Source: Cheilinus undulatus (lineage: Eukaryota > Chordata > Actinopteri > Labriformes > Labridae). From it: a stretch of 64,000 nt of DNA. Within the stretch, counting starts at the first letter, position 1. Each line of letters opens with the position of its first letter. Below are positions 45,409 to 58,500 of the stretch, one piece after another. The stretch is taken from positions 47,332,061 to 47,396,060 of the forward strand of contig NC_054878.1 in NCBI RefSeq assembly GCF_018320785.1, read 5' to 3'. A program made the translations under genes and the position numbers. Under the pieces are notes generated by a model, which saw only the letters and a list, made by a program, of their open reading frames with translations, was not told the DNA's origin and searched no databases.

Positions 45409-48400
45409 CTACTTCCTCTTCCTGTTCCCGAACATTTTCCCTCCCGCCCTCGCTCGGCCAAAAGTCTTCTTCTTGTTGAACATCGTCTTCTTTCTCCGCA
45501 TCGTTTTGGCGTCTCGGTCGTGGATCCAGTCGTCGCGCTGAGCCTCCCACTTCAGCTGCTTCAGACCTGCAAGGACAAAAACACGGGGTTAAAGACTGAG
45601 GACGGATATTTTAGTCCTGGCGTTTCAGGCTTTATGGATCTGACACTAAGCACACAGCTGGAGGAGATTTAAATGATGAGGTTTACTTTGGAAATTTTTT
45701 CTTACAGGCAACAAACTCCACAAAAAGACCAAACCCAGTGACGTGTTAGGGGAATTTTAGTAGACTAAGGCGGTGGTTCTCAACTGGCCTAGCATCAGGA
45801 CCCAGTAACACCTGCGTAATATCGACTAATCTTCAGGCTGCTCTAAATGAAGCTTTTGGAGCAGGATGGATTATTTAGGATTTTTTTGGTCAAATCAAAC
45901 AGTAAAAAGCTGATAGTTGAAAACTTTCCTGATGGTTTTTGGTCATTTCGTGGATTTGTTGATAGGGGAAAATATCCAGGAGAATACCATCACACTTGTC
46001 TCTGGAGAACCTTGGAGTGAAACTGCTGATAAGTAAATGTGTCAGGTTTGATCCAGAGCATTTAAAGAAGAGATGCCTGAGGTAAAGATGGAGTTTCTAT
46101 AAGCGAGTTTGTCTAAATCTGTCTTTTGTTCTGAATGATTTTCTCACTGTGGAGAATAAGAATAAAACAAGCTGGTATCCAGCAACATGAACCAAACACT
46201 TCAGACTTAATCTCATTTTTATTTTAAATATAAGTGAAAGATTTAGTGACTGAGTCTCTGCATGCAAACCCAACATACAGGATATTTCAGCGGATATTGA
46301 ACGTGTTTTACTGACCTGCTTTGTCTCTGTTAGCCATGGCGTTCATTCCAATGTTGTCGAATTTGGAGCCAGCGTTCTCATCCAACAAAGAGCCAAACTG
46401 AAAAACAACCATCCATGTTAACCACAAATATCTGTGGAGCATGAACATCTTTTAAAAATAGCGCCCTGTGATCTCACCTCTTCAGCTGAAGCAAACATGG
46501 CAGCGTTGCTCTTTCCTTTCCTCTTCTTTTCATGTTTAGAGCCTGAAGAAGAAACCATCAGTTTAAGAACTCAACTGGGAGTCATTTAGAAGAGTCAGAG
46601 GCGTTATTTATAATTAGAAACTGACCTAAAGATCCAGAGAAGTCGAGATCCTCTGAGGATTTCCTTTTTCCTTTCTTTGTTTGAGGAGCGATGTCTGGAT
46701 CCTCCATCTCCTCCTCTGAATCTGAAAGATTAAAAAAAGAGGAAAGGTTTAAAGGTCATATATTATACAGGCCATTCTCAGATTTCCCCCCCATGATGTC
46801 ATGTGGGGAGTTAGCCCCGCCCCCTGGTTCGGTTGGCCCTCCCCACTCAGAGGAAAGTTCCGCCCTCCTCTCCTGATCCTCCTCAGTTGCACATCCGAAA
46901 CATCCGTTTCCTGAGAGGGGCGGAGTCAGATAGCTCATTAACATTTAAAGCCACAGACACAGAAACAGCTGGTTCTGAGCAGGGCTGAAACAGAGGAGGT
47001 TTTTAGACATGCAAAAATCCAATACTGAACTTGTCTTAAAGGGGTGAAATATGTGACCTTTAAAAATAGTACATTTAACCGTCTTACCCAAGTGAATTTT
47101 TAGTGTTAATGCAGAAAATTTTCGGATGAGAGTAGAGATGTGGGGCTGTGCTCTTTGACCCACTGCACTGAACATCAAACTTATCACTGACTGTAATCAG
47201 TGCTTTTAGGTGGTAATTAAAATTCAAAATGAACCCAACATGAACTTTAAAATCTTACAATTTTTGCAGTATAACCACTTTATGCTGTACTTAAACAATA
47301 ATCCTTTTAACAAAATGTTGCTAAAATGCTGACTTTTTCGACATGTTGTCAATTAACAGGAAACGGACGTGCTTCACAGGCTTTGGAGGGAGGGTCCTAG
47401 TGACGTTGTTTTGACTTTCTGGTTATTTAACCTGTAAATAATTACCCTTAAAGGCACGAGTAAATTATGTTTGAATAGTTACATTCATAGTTATTTTTTT
47501 TTTTTGTAAATTATATTTTGTAACACTAGATCACTGAAAAAATAAAAACACATGACATCTCCCTTCTCACCCCTGCAAAAAAATGGATTCTTCCAATTAA
47601 AGTAGCACGTGCGATTGTTCAACCAATTGGATTTTGGTAGAATATAAGATCATCGACCAATTAATCAACTTCAGGCTGTCAGCCCTAGTGTTTTCAGCAT
47701 CTCGGAGCAAAGTTTTTATTCTTTCTGCACGCCTTGTGTGCATTTGTGTTCGAGGAAAAACTGAAAGTAGAAATACCCCATTTATCATTATCGTTATTAT
47801 TATTATTATTATTTATTTCCCATGTTTTAAATTATATCATTATTATTTTTTTGTCGGACCACTAAGTGTGAATAATTGTGATTTTTTTATAAACTGTTTC
47901 AGGTGGATGAACCATAGAAAACTGTAAAAAAAAAAAAAAGTGCTCACCATCGAATGCAGCGTCATCGTCCTCCAGCTCTGGAACTAAAAATAAAACACAA
48001 AAAGCACATCATTGGATATCGTGATTTTAAATTGCTTTATTTTTTCCCCCTACACATGTAAATGTTTTTTAACCTATCCAGGTGAATCTGTCATCAGGTC
48101 TAAAATAATCTATTTTAATTCTGACCTGTTGATCCTCTCTGCAGTAATCTTTAAAACAGTGGATATGTGAATGAAATAAGTTAAAATAATGATGAAAATG
48201 ATCAGACGTGTCTTCATTATTGACTCTGGAGCACACAGGTGCATCTAAAATATCTAAAATATCATGAAAAAGTTAATTTTTCACTTATATTCTAGATTAA
48301 ACTCATGCAAAGTGAAATATTTCAAGACTTTTCTGTTTGAAACTTGATGATGACCACAGCTTACAGTTCACACAACCTCAATCATGAGGAAGACTGCTGA

Positions 48401-49540
48401 CTGGACTATAGTGCAGAGGATGATCACTGACATCCTCCAAAGGAGGGTTGGCCACAGAAGGTCACTGCTGAAAGGTCAGGCTGTTCTCAGAGGCTGTCAG
48501 AGCAGATTCATGAAGGTAGACTGAAGGGAAAAGTGTGTAAAGAAAAGAAGACCGACCAACATGATGAGCTCATCCTGCAGAGGACTGTCAAACAAAACAA
48601 ATTCAAGAAGTCAGGGGAGCTTCACAAGGACTGGACTGAGACTGGAGTCAGCGGATCAAGAACCACACAGATGGGTCTTTATCAAGTCCAGAGTCCACAC
48701 TGTCAGCCATCTACCAGGAGATTTTAGAGCCCTTCATGCCTCCATGTGCTGAGAATATTTATGGAGATGCTGATTTCCTTTCCAGTGAAGCCAGAACTAC
48801 CAGAAACTGGTTTACTGACCATGGTGTTACTGGGTTTGATGGGCCAGCCAACTGGTCTGACCTGAACCCCATAGAGGATCTCTGGAAGATGAGAGACTTA
48901 ACAATCTAGACCAGCAAAAGGCTGCCATTAGAGGAACCTGGGCTTCACAACCCCTCAGCAGGACCACGGACTGATCGGCTCCATGACACAAGCAGAGACC
49001 AAGGAACTCATGAAGAAGGAGGTCAGACCAAGCACTGAGAGATATATGAGGAGGATTTACCAGAAGTTCTACATTTCTGGATTACTAATGCTTTTTAATG
49101 GTGTTTTGTGTTATTCTAATATTTAGAGATGGTAGATTTTTTTGATCTGTGAGCTGAAATCATCAAAATTAAAACAAAAATGACTGAAATATTTCACTTT
49201 ATATGAGATGAATCTAGTATATATGGAAGTTTAACTTCTTGAATTAAATCAGGAAAAAAATAACTTTAGCATGATATTCTATTGGGATGCACCAGTATAA
49301 TTAATAGTTTATGTTTCTGCATTTTCCTCCTAAAGTTTCCTGCCATATATGCACATTTTTAACTGTAAGGAAATTAACAAACCTAAATGTTTATCTTTAA
49401 TTTGTGTACAATATGAATCTCCTACATTTTCAGGACACAGATGAAAGTTCAGAGTCAAACTCTCGACTGTAAAAAGCTACAAACCTGATTAAATAGGGCT
49501 CATATTTTAGACCATTTTAAATGTTAAGATGATCTCTACC

Positions 49541-49573
<33 letters not shown>

Positions 49574-52500
49574 GCCTCCATCAGGATCCATGAACGTCCC
49601 TCCTTCCTCCTCCAGCTCGTCTCCAAAGTCTTCCTCGTCCATACTGCCCAGAGAAACCTCCTCATCGTCCAGGTCGTCCATGTCCGAGTCATCCATGTCT
49701 GAATCCGAGTCCTGAGCGTCTTTCTTACCTTTTTTACTCTTCACATTTCTGACAGCGAGCACAGAGAGGATTTTCAGTCAGCTGTTCACAGCTAAGACAA
49801 GAATGAAAAGTGTTTTATCAATGCAGTACATTAGGGGTGTAACGGTTTTTGTATTCGTCCTGAACCATCGCGGTTTGGTGCATGTAGAACTATTAAAAAT
49901 AAGACAAGAAGAAAGAAAGGCAACAGTATTTACCCGCCAGTCTTGGTGGCAGTAATGCTGATAAATGTTTGGTAACTACTATTAAACCACCAACGAAGAA
50001 GAGAAGTAGCTGGCATTTTTAAACAGAGGGTCAAAGATCTTACCGCTGCTAATACATTTTAGAAACTACGTGGATCAGTAGAAGTAGAGAACCCTTGTGA
50101 CAAACGTGTTTTTAAGCGTCGTAACGTCCCATACTGTGTTTACATGAGCGAGTCTGGATTTTACACGACTACTGCACCAGCATTTATGAAAAACGAGTAC
50201 AGCACTCTTTAAAAATTATAAATGATACATTGCTCTAAAAAGCACGCATTTAAATTAGCATATTATGTTGCATTTTTTTTTCCAAATGAGGAGATACTGG
50301 GCTGTTTTTTGTTTTGCCTTTCAGTTTGCATATTTTTTCTTCTTTTCTTGTCTCACAGGCTGCTCCAGCTATCACTGATAGTTCTTCATTACACTGAATG
50401 GGACAAAGGATTGTCTGATTCAAATTTATATTTAAAACATTTAAAAAGTATTTGTTGGTGTCCATTAGTGTCTTTTGTTATGCTCTATTCATGTTCCGGG
50501 TGGAAGCCGACGCCCAGGAACTGGTATAAATAGCCTTAATTAGCGTTTCCATACACTGGCCTTATCACCACCGGAGCAGGTATTATTGAGCATAATAAAC
50601 TACCATCGCTTTGTTCTAGTTATTTTGTTATGACGAGGTTTTAATATAAATGTGTGTGTTTAAGCATGGAGTGCAGTCGCTGTTGGCTCGTGGGCGCGTT
50701 CTCTGTTTGATACGAGTCTCCAACCATGAGTGTAAAAGTTTGTGCTCCTTGGTAAGCGGAGTGAGGTACGTTTGTTTGTTTGTTTGTTTGTTCGTTCGAG
50801 CATGTTATTTCCACTTTGGGATTTAATGAGTGTATTTTTGTACAAGCAGGTTGTGCAATACTGTTTACTGTTGATTTCATGTTTGACAGGATTTAAGGTG
50901 TACCTTTTTAAGGTGAAATGATAAGTCATTAATATAAAATGTTTGTTTAAATGTTAAATGAATTTGTTTATATTGCACTGTTTTGTATATGTCAGTGTAT
51001 GCCTATTTGAGAGGCTGATTGTGATTTTTTTTGTCTTTTAGTTTCACGGTGCTTAATGATTAATAAAAGAAATTGCACCAGTCGAACTCTACGTGGCCTA
51101 TTGGTACCAGGGAGGCAGCTACAGTATTAGCTGCACTAACATTTGTAAACATAATAATAATAATAATAATAATAAGTGAGGGACATCTATAATCATAAAT
51201 CTGGGACTTTCTCTCTCTCTCTCTCTCTCTCTTTTCAAAGATTTATTTTTGGGCATTTTGTGCCTTTTTTGGATAGAGTTGGAAGAGAGCAGGGAGAGAC
51301 ATGCAGCAAAGGGCCACTGGCCGGACTTGAACCCGGGCCGCCCGTGCACATGCCACTAAACCACTTAGCCAGTGTTACTCAACCTTGGTCAACCAAAGAG
51401 CCAAACTGTTGAAAAATACCTTTGAAAGAGCCACAATCTCAGTGGTGAAAAACTGGTTAAAGTGACAATAGAAAAATAAGTTGAAGTGACAAAAAGGTCA
51501 AAAAGCGACAAAGAAGTGGGAAAAAAGGGGTGAAATGGGGCAAAATAGGCATAAAATGACAAAAACTGGATGAAAATGGCAAAAAAAATGGCAGAAAAAG
51601 CAGTAAATGAGACCAAAATGAGGAATAAAGTGTCATTTAATTGAAAAGGCAGCTTAAATGGGTGAGAAGGGGCAAAAAATTGCAAAAAAAGGGGGAGAAA
51701 TTGCAAACAGCAAAAAGTAGGATAAAAGAAAAAACTGGTAAAAATGGGCAAAAAGAAGTGGTAAACTTGGGCTCAAAAAGCAACACAAATGGATCAAAGG
51801 AGGCAAAAATGGGGAAAAATTCAAGTAAGGGCAATGGAAATATACAGACAAAATAAATGACTGACAAGGGTACAAGACTGGGAAAAAAGCTGATGAATGT
51901 GACTTGCAATGGATAATTTCTGAGGTTAAATTTTCCCTTTTTCAAGGTTTTCTGGGGAAAAAATATTTCAAATGACGACATAAAAGTGCCACAAGCGGCT
52001 CTAGAGCAGGGGTGTTAAACTCAAGGCCCGGGGGCCAAATCTGGCCCGTGGTACAGATGTTATTGGCCCACAAGATCATACAATCTTTCTGTTATCTTTC
52101 TATTATATAACGTGACCCCAAAACTGTGAACCGTTACACCTCTACTGTAAATTTATTCAGGCTCTCACCCTGCAAAGTCGAGATCATCTCCTGAGAACTC
52201 GGTGAAGTATGAGTCCGCCTCGCAGGAATCTGTTCAGAACAAAAAAGTAAACATCAGGAGCAAAAACATATGATTACAACCTGTTTCATAATGATCCAGT
52301 CTGCTCTTTAATAGAAGCTTAAAGACATAGAGTCATATCTTTAACAAAACACTGTCTAAATCAGATCTCAGCGGTCTGCCAGGCTATGTCTGCACAGAGC
52401 TTTTCAAAATTAGACCACATTAGGGCTGTAAATCAAGATTTATAATCGAATTTCAATTCTTTTTTTGCAGATTTAGAATAATATTTGAATATTTATGTAC

Positions 52501-55500
52501 ATACATTATTATATTAATCAATAGGTAATGGTGTGTCAGCTGGAATAGGAGGGGAAACTTGGACGCTGCCCACAACAGTCACCCGCTGTCGTGGGCAGCG
52601 CATTTTCACTCTTGGGGATGCATCCTCCCGGGGCCTCCAGAAATTTGTTCAAGCAGAACTAGACAGCAGGTATTAAATGAAACCATAATAAAGCGCCGGC
52701 TGCACAGTTAAAACAAAGTGTGCAGGCCTGTTTGGTTTGCAATTTATCAACGAAACACTAAAATCTGACTATCGTTTGGTATAGTTTTTCTGTGAAGGGC
52801 CTGTTTCCATCTTCCCTGAGTGTCTCGACTCACCAAGTATTTTTTCAAACTCGTCGTCATCCACGTCCTCCACGCTCTCATCATCGCCGTCTCTACGAGG
52901 CCGACGGGTCTGCTTCTCTTGCTGACGCTTCTTGAAGAAACTTTGAAAAGACGAGGCAAACTGCATCAACCCTACGCTGATTTCTGCTCATTTCTTCATA
53001 GAAATAAAAGTCCAAGTGTTTGAATTTCCCCGCAGAACGGCTCGAAACTCACCGATGGAAGAAGATTTCATCCACAGGGATCTGACTCTCCTCTTTAGAC
53101 AGAAACTCCTCAGAGTTCACTAGCAGACAAAAATTCATCATCAAACCATGGATGCAAAAACTAAATGCAAAATAAGGAAGTTAGATCGGAGAGGTAAGTT
53201 ATCGCAGGGCTTTGCCAAGCAGTGAAACGTGCTAGCACAGTTTTACTCAACCCAGCTCAACCAAAGAGCCAAATTGTTGAAAGACACTTTTGCAACAGTC
53301 TAAGTGGTGAAAAGTGGCAAAATGGCTTAAAGTAGCAATAAAAATAAGTTAAAGATGGCAAAAATGGTCAAAAAGCAGCAAAAATGGGAAGAGGCAAAAA
53401 TGGGGAGAAAAAGTGTCAGTAAGTAGCAAAAAATGGGTGAGATTTGGCAAAAAATGAGTGAAAATTGACTAAAATGGGAAAAAAGTAGTGAAGACTGGCA
53501 AAAATGGGAAAAAAATAGGAAACAAGTGGTATTTAATGGCAAAAGATAGCTTAAATAGGCAAAATATGGTGAAAATGGCAAAAATGGGATGGAGGTGGCT
53601 AAAAGAAGTGGCAAAAATGGGCAAAAAACAGGACACCAGTGGTATTTGATGGTAAAAGGCAGCTTAAATGGGCAAAAAGTGGCAAAAAAGGGGGAAAAAG
53701 GAAAAAACCTGGGAAAAAGTGGCGAAAAGAAGTGGCAAAAATGGGCAAGAAGTAAGAAAAAAAGTAGTATTTAATGACAAAACGTAGCTTAAATGGATGT
53801 AAAGTGGCAAGAAATTGTAACAAAGAGCAAAAAAGTTTCCTTTTTTTTAAGGTTTTCTGGGGATAATATTTAAAATTAAGACATAAAAGAGCCACAAATC
53901 ATCACAAAAGAGCCACATGTGGCTCTAGAGCCACGCATTGAGTATCACTGTGCTAGCAGATAAGAACAAGTTCATGTAGTCGACTAAAATCCAGAAAAAC
54001 TCAGAGAAAACACTGAATCTGTGATGAAACTGACCTGGTAGAGAGCTGACAGGTAACCTCTGTTTGGGCTTCAGTGCTGCTGAGTTTGTGTTCTCTAAAA
54101 GAAGAAAAGAAAGGCTAGTCTTTTAGCAGAGATCAATAGACTTCACTCTGACTAAACAGGAAAATGCACATTTTCTCTGCTTTAACCTGTACGCCACATC
54201 TCAATGATAAATCCCTCTCTAGAGACATTTGGTAAAAAACAACAACCAAAAATGTTTCCAAGTGTCTATTTCTTACGTTGTCCTTTGAGCTGTTTGGGGT
54301 TTCTGAAGACAAATCGATCCAGGAATCTGATGAGAGTGAAGTCCTGCAGAGGGTCTCCAGAGTACTGGATGGAGTCTCCCTGAAGAAACAAACATTTGAT
54401 TTACAGAGGAAGAAACTTCTAGAAATGTGAAAGAATACGTCAAACACTAAGAGCTTCATGCATAAGCTCTCTGTAAATGACTTTTAATATATCAGGTTTA
54501 CCTGCAGGATGGTTTTCGCAAACAGCGACACAGACGGGTGGAAATGTAGGGAGAGCTGCAGACAGACAACAGTGAAATCAATTACAGATGCTCACAAAGT
54601 TATATTCAGTTCATTTCCTCCTGAAGGGTTCACTGGGAAGAAAGTTCCGCCCTCCTCTCAGCTGGAAGGAGGATCAAGAGAGCCATAGATATCTATAGAA
54701 CACTAGATATGCCAGCGCACTGTAGCAGCCTGCTAAGTGACGTGCCTACGCGGCGGCCATCTTGGCGGGGGCGACGTTCTCATGTATGTATATGAAAATA
54801 ATATTGTATGTTATACATAATATTGTATGTATATTGAAAATAAATCATAACTTGCATTTCTCAACTGATTTTCATGCGGTTTGCTTTATTGTCAATGTCA
54901 AATCGTGCTATTAATACAGAACATTTTATTTAAAAAAAAAAAAACAAAAAAAAAAAAGGAAAAGGGCTTTCAACCAATGTAGCCTACAATCTTAGTTATT
55001 TTACCCTTTAAGTCCAGAGGTCTGGGAATCGTTTATGTTCAGCCGTTATATATTTATAAATGTATATACATAGACGTATAGTTGTATGTATAAAAATAAA
55101 AAGATAAAGATATACATATATAGAAAACATGTTTTTAGATTTAAAGATTTAATGGTAAAGGTAATCAAATAATCATTAATGTTCATTTATTTGTCTCTCT
55201 CTCCCTCCTTATCTCTCTCTCTATATATATATATGTTTATAGAAACAAACACACTGTGGAGATAGAATAGAATAGACTTTATTGCCATTTGTACCAGTTA
55301 GAAACAGGTACGTTGAAATTGTTGTGCGTGTCACTGCTGATTAAATAGTAACACTTCACTTCACCTTGGACTTAAATAATGTATATAACTATACATATAA
55401 CTCTAACGTATATAATTTATATAACTACTGCTAGTAGTAGTGGTAGTACACCAACTACTGCTGATACTGGCACTGCTACTACAACTGGTAATACTATTAC

Positions 55501-58500
55501 AAATGCTGATACTACTTCTATGACTCTAAATGCTATTTATACTACTACTGCTGATGTACATCTATACTACAGCTACTATTAATCGTCTGGTATTTGGCTG
55601 TCAAGCTGCTAGCTCGCATTAGTGTTTTGCTAGTAGCCACGTAGTTACTGAAGCTCTCAACAAGATTTAATAATGAAAAAAGAGCCAAAAACTATTTTTA
55701 CCTATGAAAGGTTATTTCCAGTTTCCTTGTTTCAACCGTACGGTGTAGTGTGCAACCGTATGCAGCACAATGTGCAGGCATCCTTGTTGTTTTAGTTCTC
55801 GTGCCATCTACAACCATGGGATGCTCCGACACTTTGCCCCACTAGCTTAGCCTCGCCGTAGGCACGCAGCTCAACGGGGCGTGTCCTATCCACTCTTCTA
55901 TATATATCTATGAAGAGAGCCACATCCATTTCCTGAGAGGGGCGGAGTCAGACAGCTCATTAACATTTAAAGCCACAGCCACAGAAACAGCTGGTTCTGA
56001 GCAGGGCTGAAACAGAGGGGTTTTCAGACACGCAGAAATCCAATACTGGAGTGTTTTCACTGCAACAAACTTCACAGGCATGTTTTGGGGACCTCTGAGA
56101 GCGATATAAACTTGTCTTAAAAGGGTCAAATATGTCCCCTTTATCTGAGTTTACTAAAATAAAAAATGTCAAACATGATGGGTTTAAATGTGAAGCTGCA
56201 GGCGTTGTAAACAAACAAAAAAAATCACGCCTCACCCTCTGTAGCTCCCATAACGTTGTGTGGTCGGCCCCACAGAATAACGGGTTTCTGTGCAGCGGGT
56301 CGTAGCTCTGGATGCTCTTCCCTCCTGGAAATAAACAAAAGGAACAAAGACGGTTAAAATCAAACTAAAAGTGATGTGCCTCTGTATGTAATTAAACTGC
56401 AGAGCAGCCTTTCTCAAACTTTAGTATACTGCAGCACAATCACACCTGAAATATTGTAGGGCCTACCAAAAACCCAATGTGGGAAAATGTGGGGTCACAA
56501 AGTAAAATGAATGAGCCACTGCAAGTTTATTCTGTTTGATCAGGGTCACCTAAATTTGGGTATTTGCAACAACTGCAAATTACCATTATAATGAACTTTT
56601 GCTAGTATATTTTAATGTATTTCTTGTAAAGTTAGTGCAAATTTATCAATAATAGACAAAACCTGATTGTTAACACCTTTATTTACCAGAGTTGTATTAA
56701 AAGTCACATTTTTTAAGGAGGTGGACATCGGCTACTTGCGCTGGCCTCTGTCTAAGGTTCAGGGCTGTGTAGGTGTAAAACACGTCTAAGAGATCCGGTT
56801 CACTCCTTCTTTGTAGCGAATCCTTGAATTAATACATCAGAATAATAACAGAGCCTCTAAATCAAAGTGTAAAGGAAATCTATCCACATTAAAGCTGTGA
56901 CTGAACAATGAAACCTGAGTCTCACCGACCTTCTAGGTTCTGATGGTGTACCCATGATGCCGCGGGTTTTGGCTCCGTCATCTCTGCGCTCACCGATTCC
57001 TCCTCCAGTTTGTCTGCGTCCACAAAACGCTCCTCTTCATCATCGTCGTCTTCGTCACCTTCCTTTTCTTCAGCAAGGTCCTTGAACTCCTCCTCATCCT
57101 CGTCCTGGGAGGAAACAGCAGTCACGTTAAATCTATAAAAACTTTTGTTAAAATGTTTAGATTTTTATTTTTCATTCTACAGAGAAAGACAGAAGACATA
57201 GCAGAGGTAAGATAAGAGAAACCACTGATCTTTCAATTAGGGCTGGGCAATTAATTTCAAACTAGATTAAATCACAGCATAGCCTGCTGCAATTTATAAA
57301 TTGCAGAAATTGCAATAGTTTAGAGATTTTATGCACATTATGCGAACATTCAGGTGTTTTGCTTTTAGGATGGTTTACAAAAATCCTTCTTGTTTTACGT
57401 ATATTTTTCTTAATCAAAAAAGTGACATAAAAATGATGATCCTTAATAAAGCAATGGGTAAAAAAAATCTATATGAGCAAAAATAATAGCAATTTGATAT
57501 TTTTAATCATTCTTCTCGAGTTCCTTCAATCTGATATCGATGAAACCTTTGCAATAAAATGGTTAAATGTGTGAGACTGACTGACTGAGTGTAGGTTAAA
57601 ATATAGTGTGATTTTTTTATTGCAATTTGTTGAAAAACTACACAAGATGAGGAACCTACTGATAATATAAAATCACAATATTGGGAAAGAAAAATTGCAA
57701 TCAGATTATTTTTGCAAATTGCTCAGCCCTACTTTAAATGTATAGTGTTAAAAAAGGTCGGCATAGGAAGTGTTCATTATTATCAAATCCAGTCTATGGA
57801 GGCCAACTCCTGCCAAAATAACTAAAAATAATGACATTTTTGGATTACAGATCTAAAAACTCCCAGCAAATTAAAAAAACCTAGATAACTTAGATTGAGC
57901 TATAAAAAGAAAAATGATAGAAAATAGTACATCAAATGTGACGTCATCTTACCCCGCCGTGCTGCAGCAGCACTTTGAGGCTCGGTTTGGCCTTCACGAC
58001 CTCCGACACGAGGAAGAGTGCCCCGCAGGCGAAGCTGGCGCTCTGGTCGGCGCTGACCTGCAGCAGACGCTTCACGAAGGCTTTGACTCGCCGCAGCACG
58101 ATGTCGGCCTTCAGAGATTTGTAGAGCAGGTTGAGGAACATGCTCTGTCTGGAGGACGATGACAAACCGGGGTCGATCAACTTCCTGTCGAAGAGAAGAT
58201 CAAACTGTCAGACTGTAGCTCTGTTTCCATAAAGGCAGTTCAAGCTTTACAACTTCTGAAAGTATTTCAACTTCTAAGTAACACAGTTCATAGTTCATGA
58301 TACTGATGAGTCTAGAGTCTCTCATCTTCCAGAGATCCTCTATGGGGTCCAGGTCAGGATCTAACCCTGGTCAGTAAACCAGTTTCTGGTAGTTCTGGTT
58401 TCACTGTGGGCAGGAGGAAAGGAAATCAGGATCTCCATAAAGCTTCTCAGCAGATGGAAGCATCAAGAGCTCTAAAATCTCCCGGTAGACGGCTGACAGC

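Larger units (their letters stand above)
49832..52144. mobile_element. Composite of nested elements bounded by TAGGGGTGTAACGG ends
   Basis: The outer ends TAGGGGTGTAACGGTTTTTG and GTGAACCGTTACACCTCTA are inverted repeats. Flanking CAGTACAT and CTGTAAAT match at 6 of 8. It contains a SINE, a family B copy and a CAGGGGTGTTAAACTC-type end (separate entries). The left part, 49.9-51.1 kb, is probably the outer element's own interior; no transposase domain is readable. Lies in the cebpz intron between exons 12 and 11. Confidence 0.7.
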
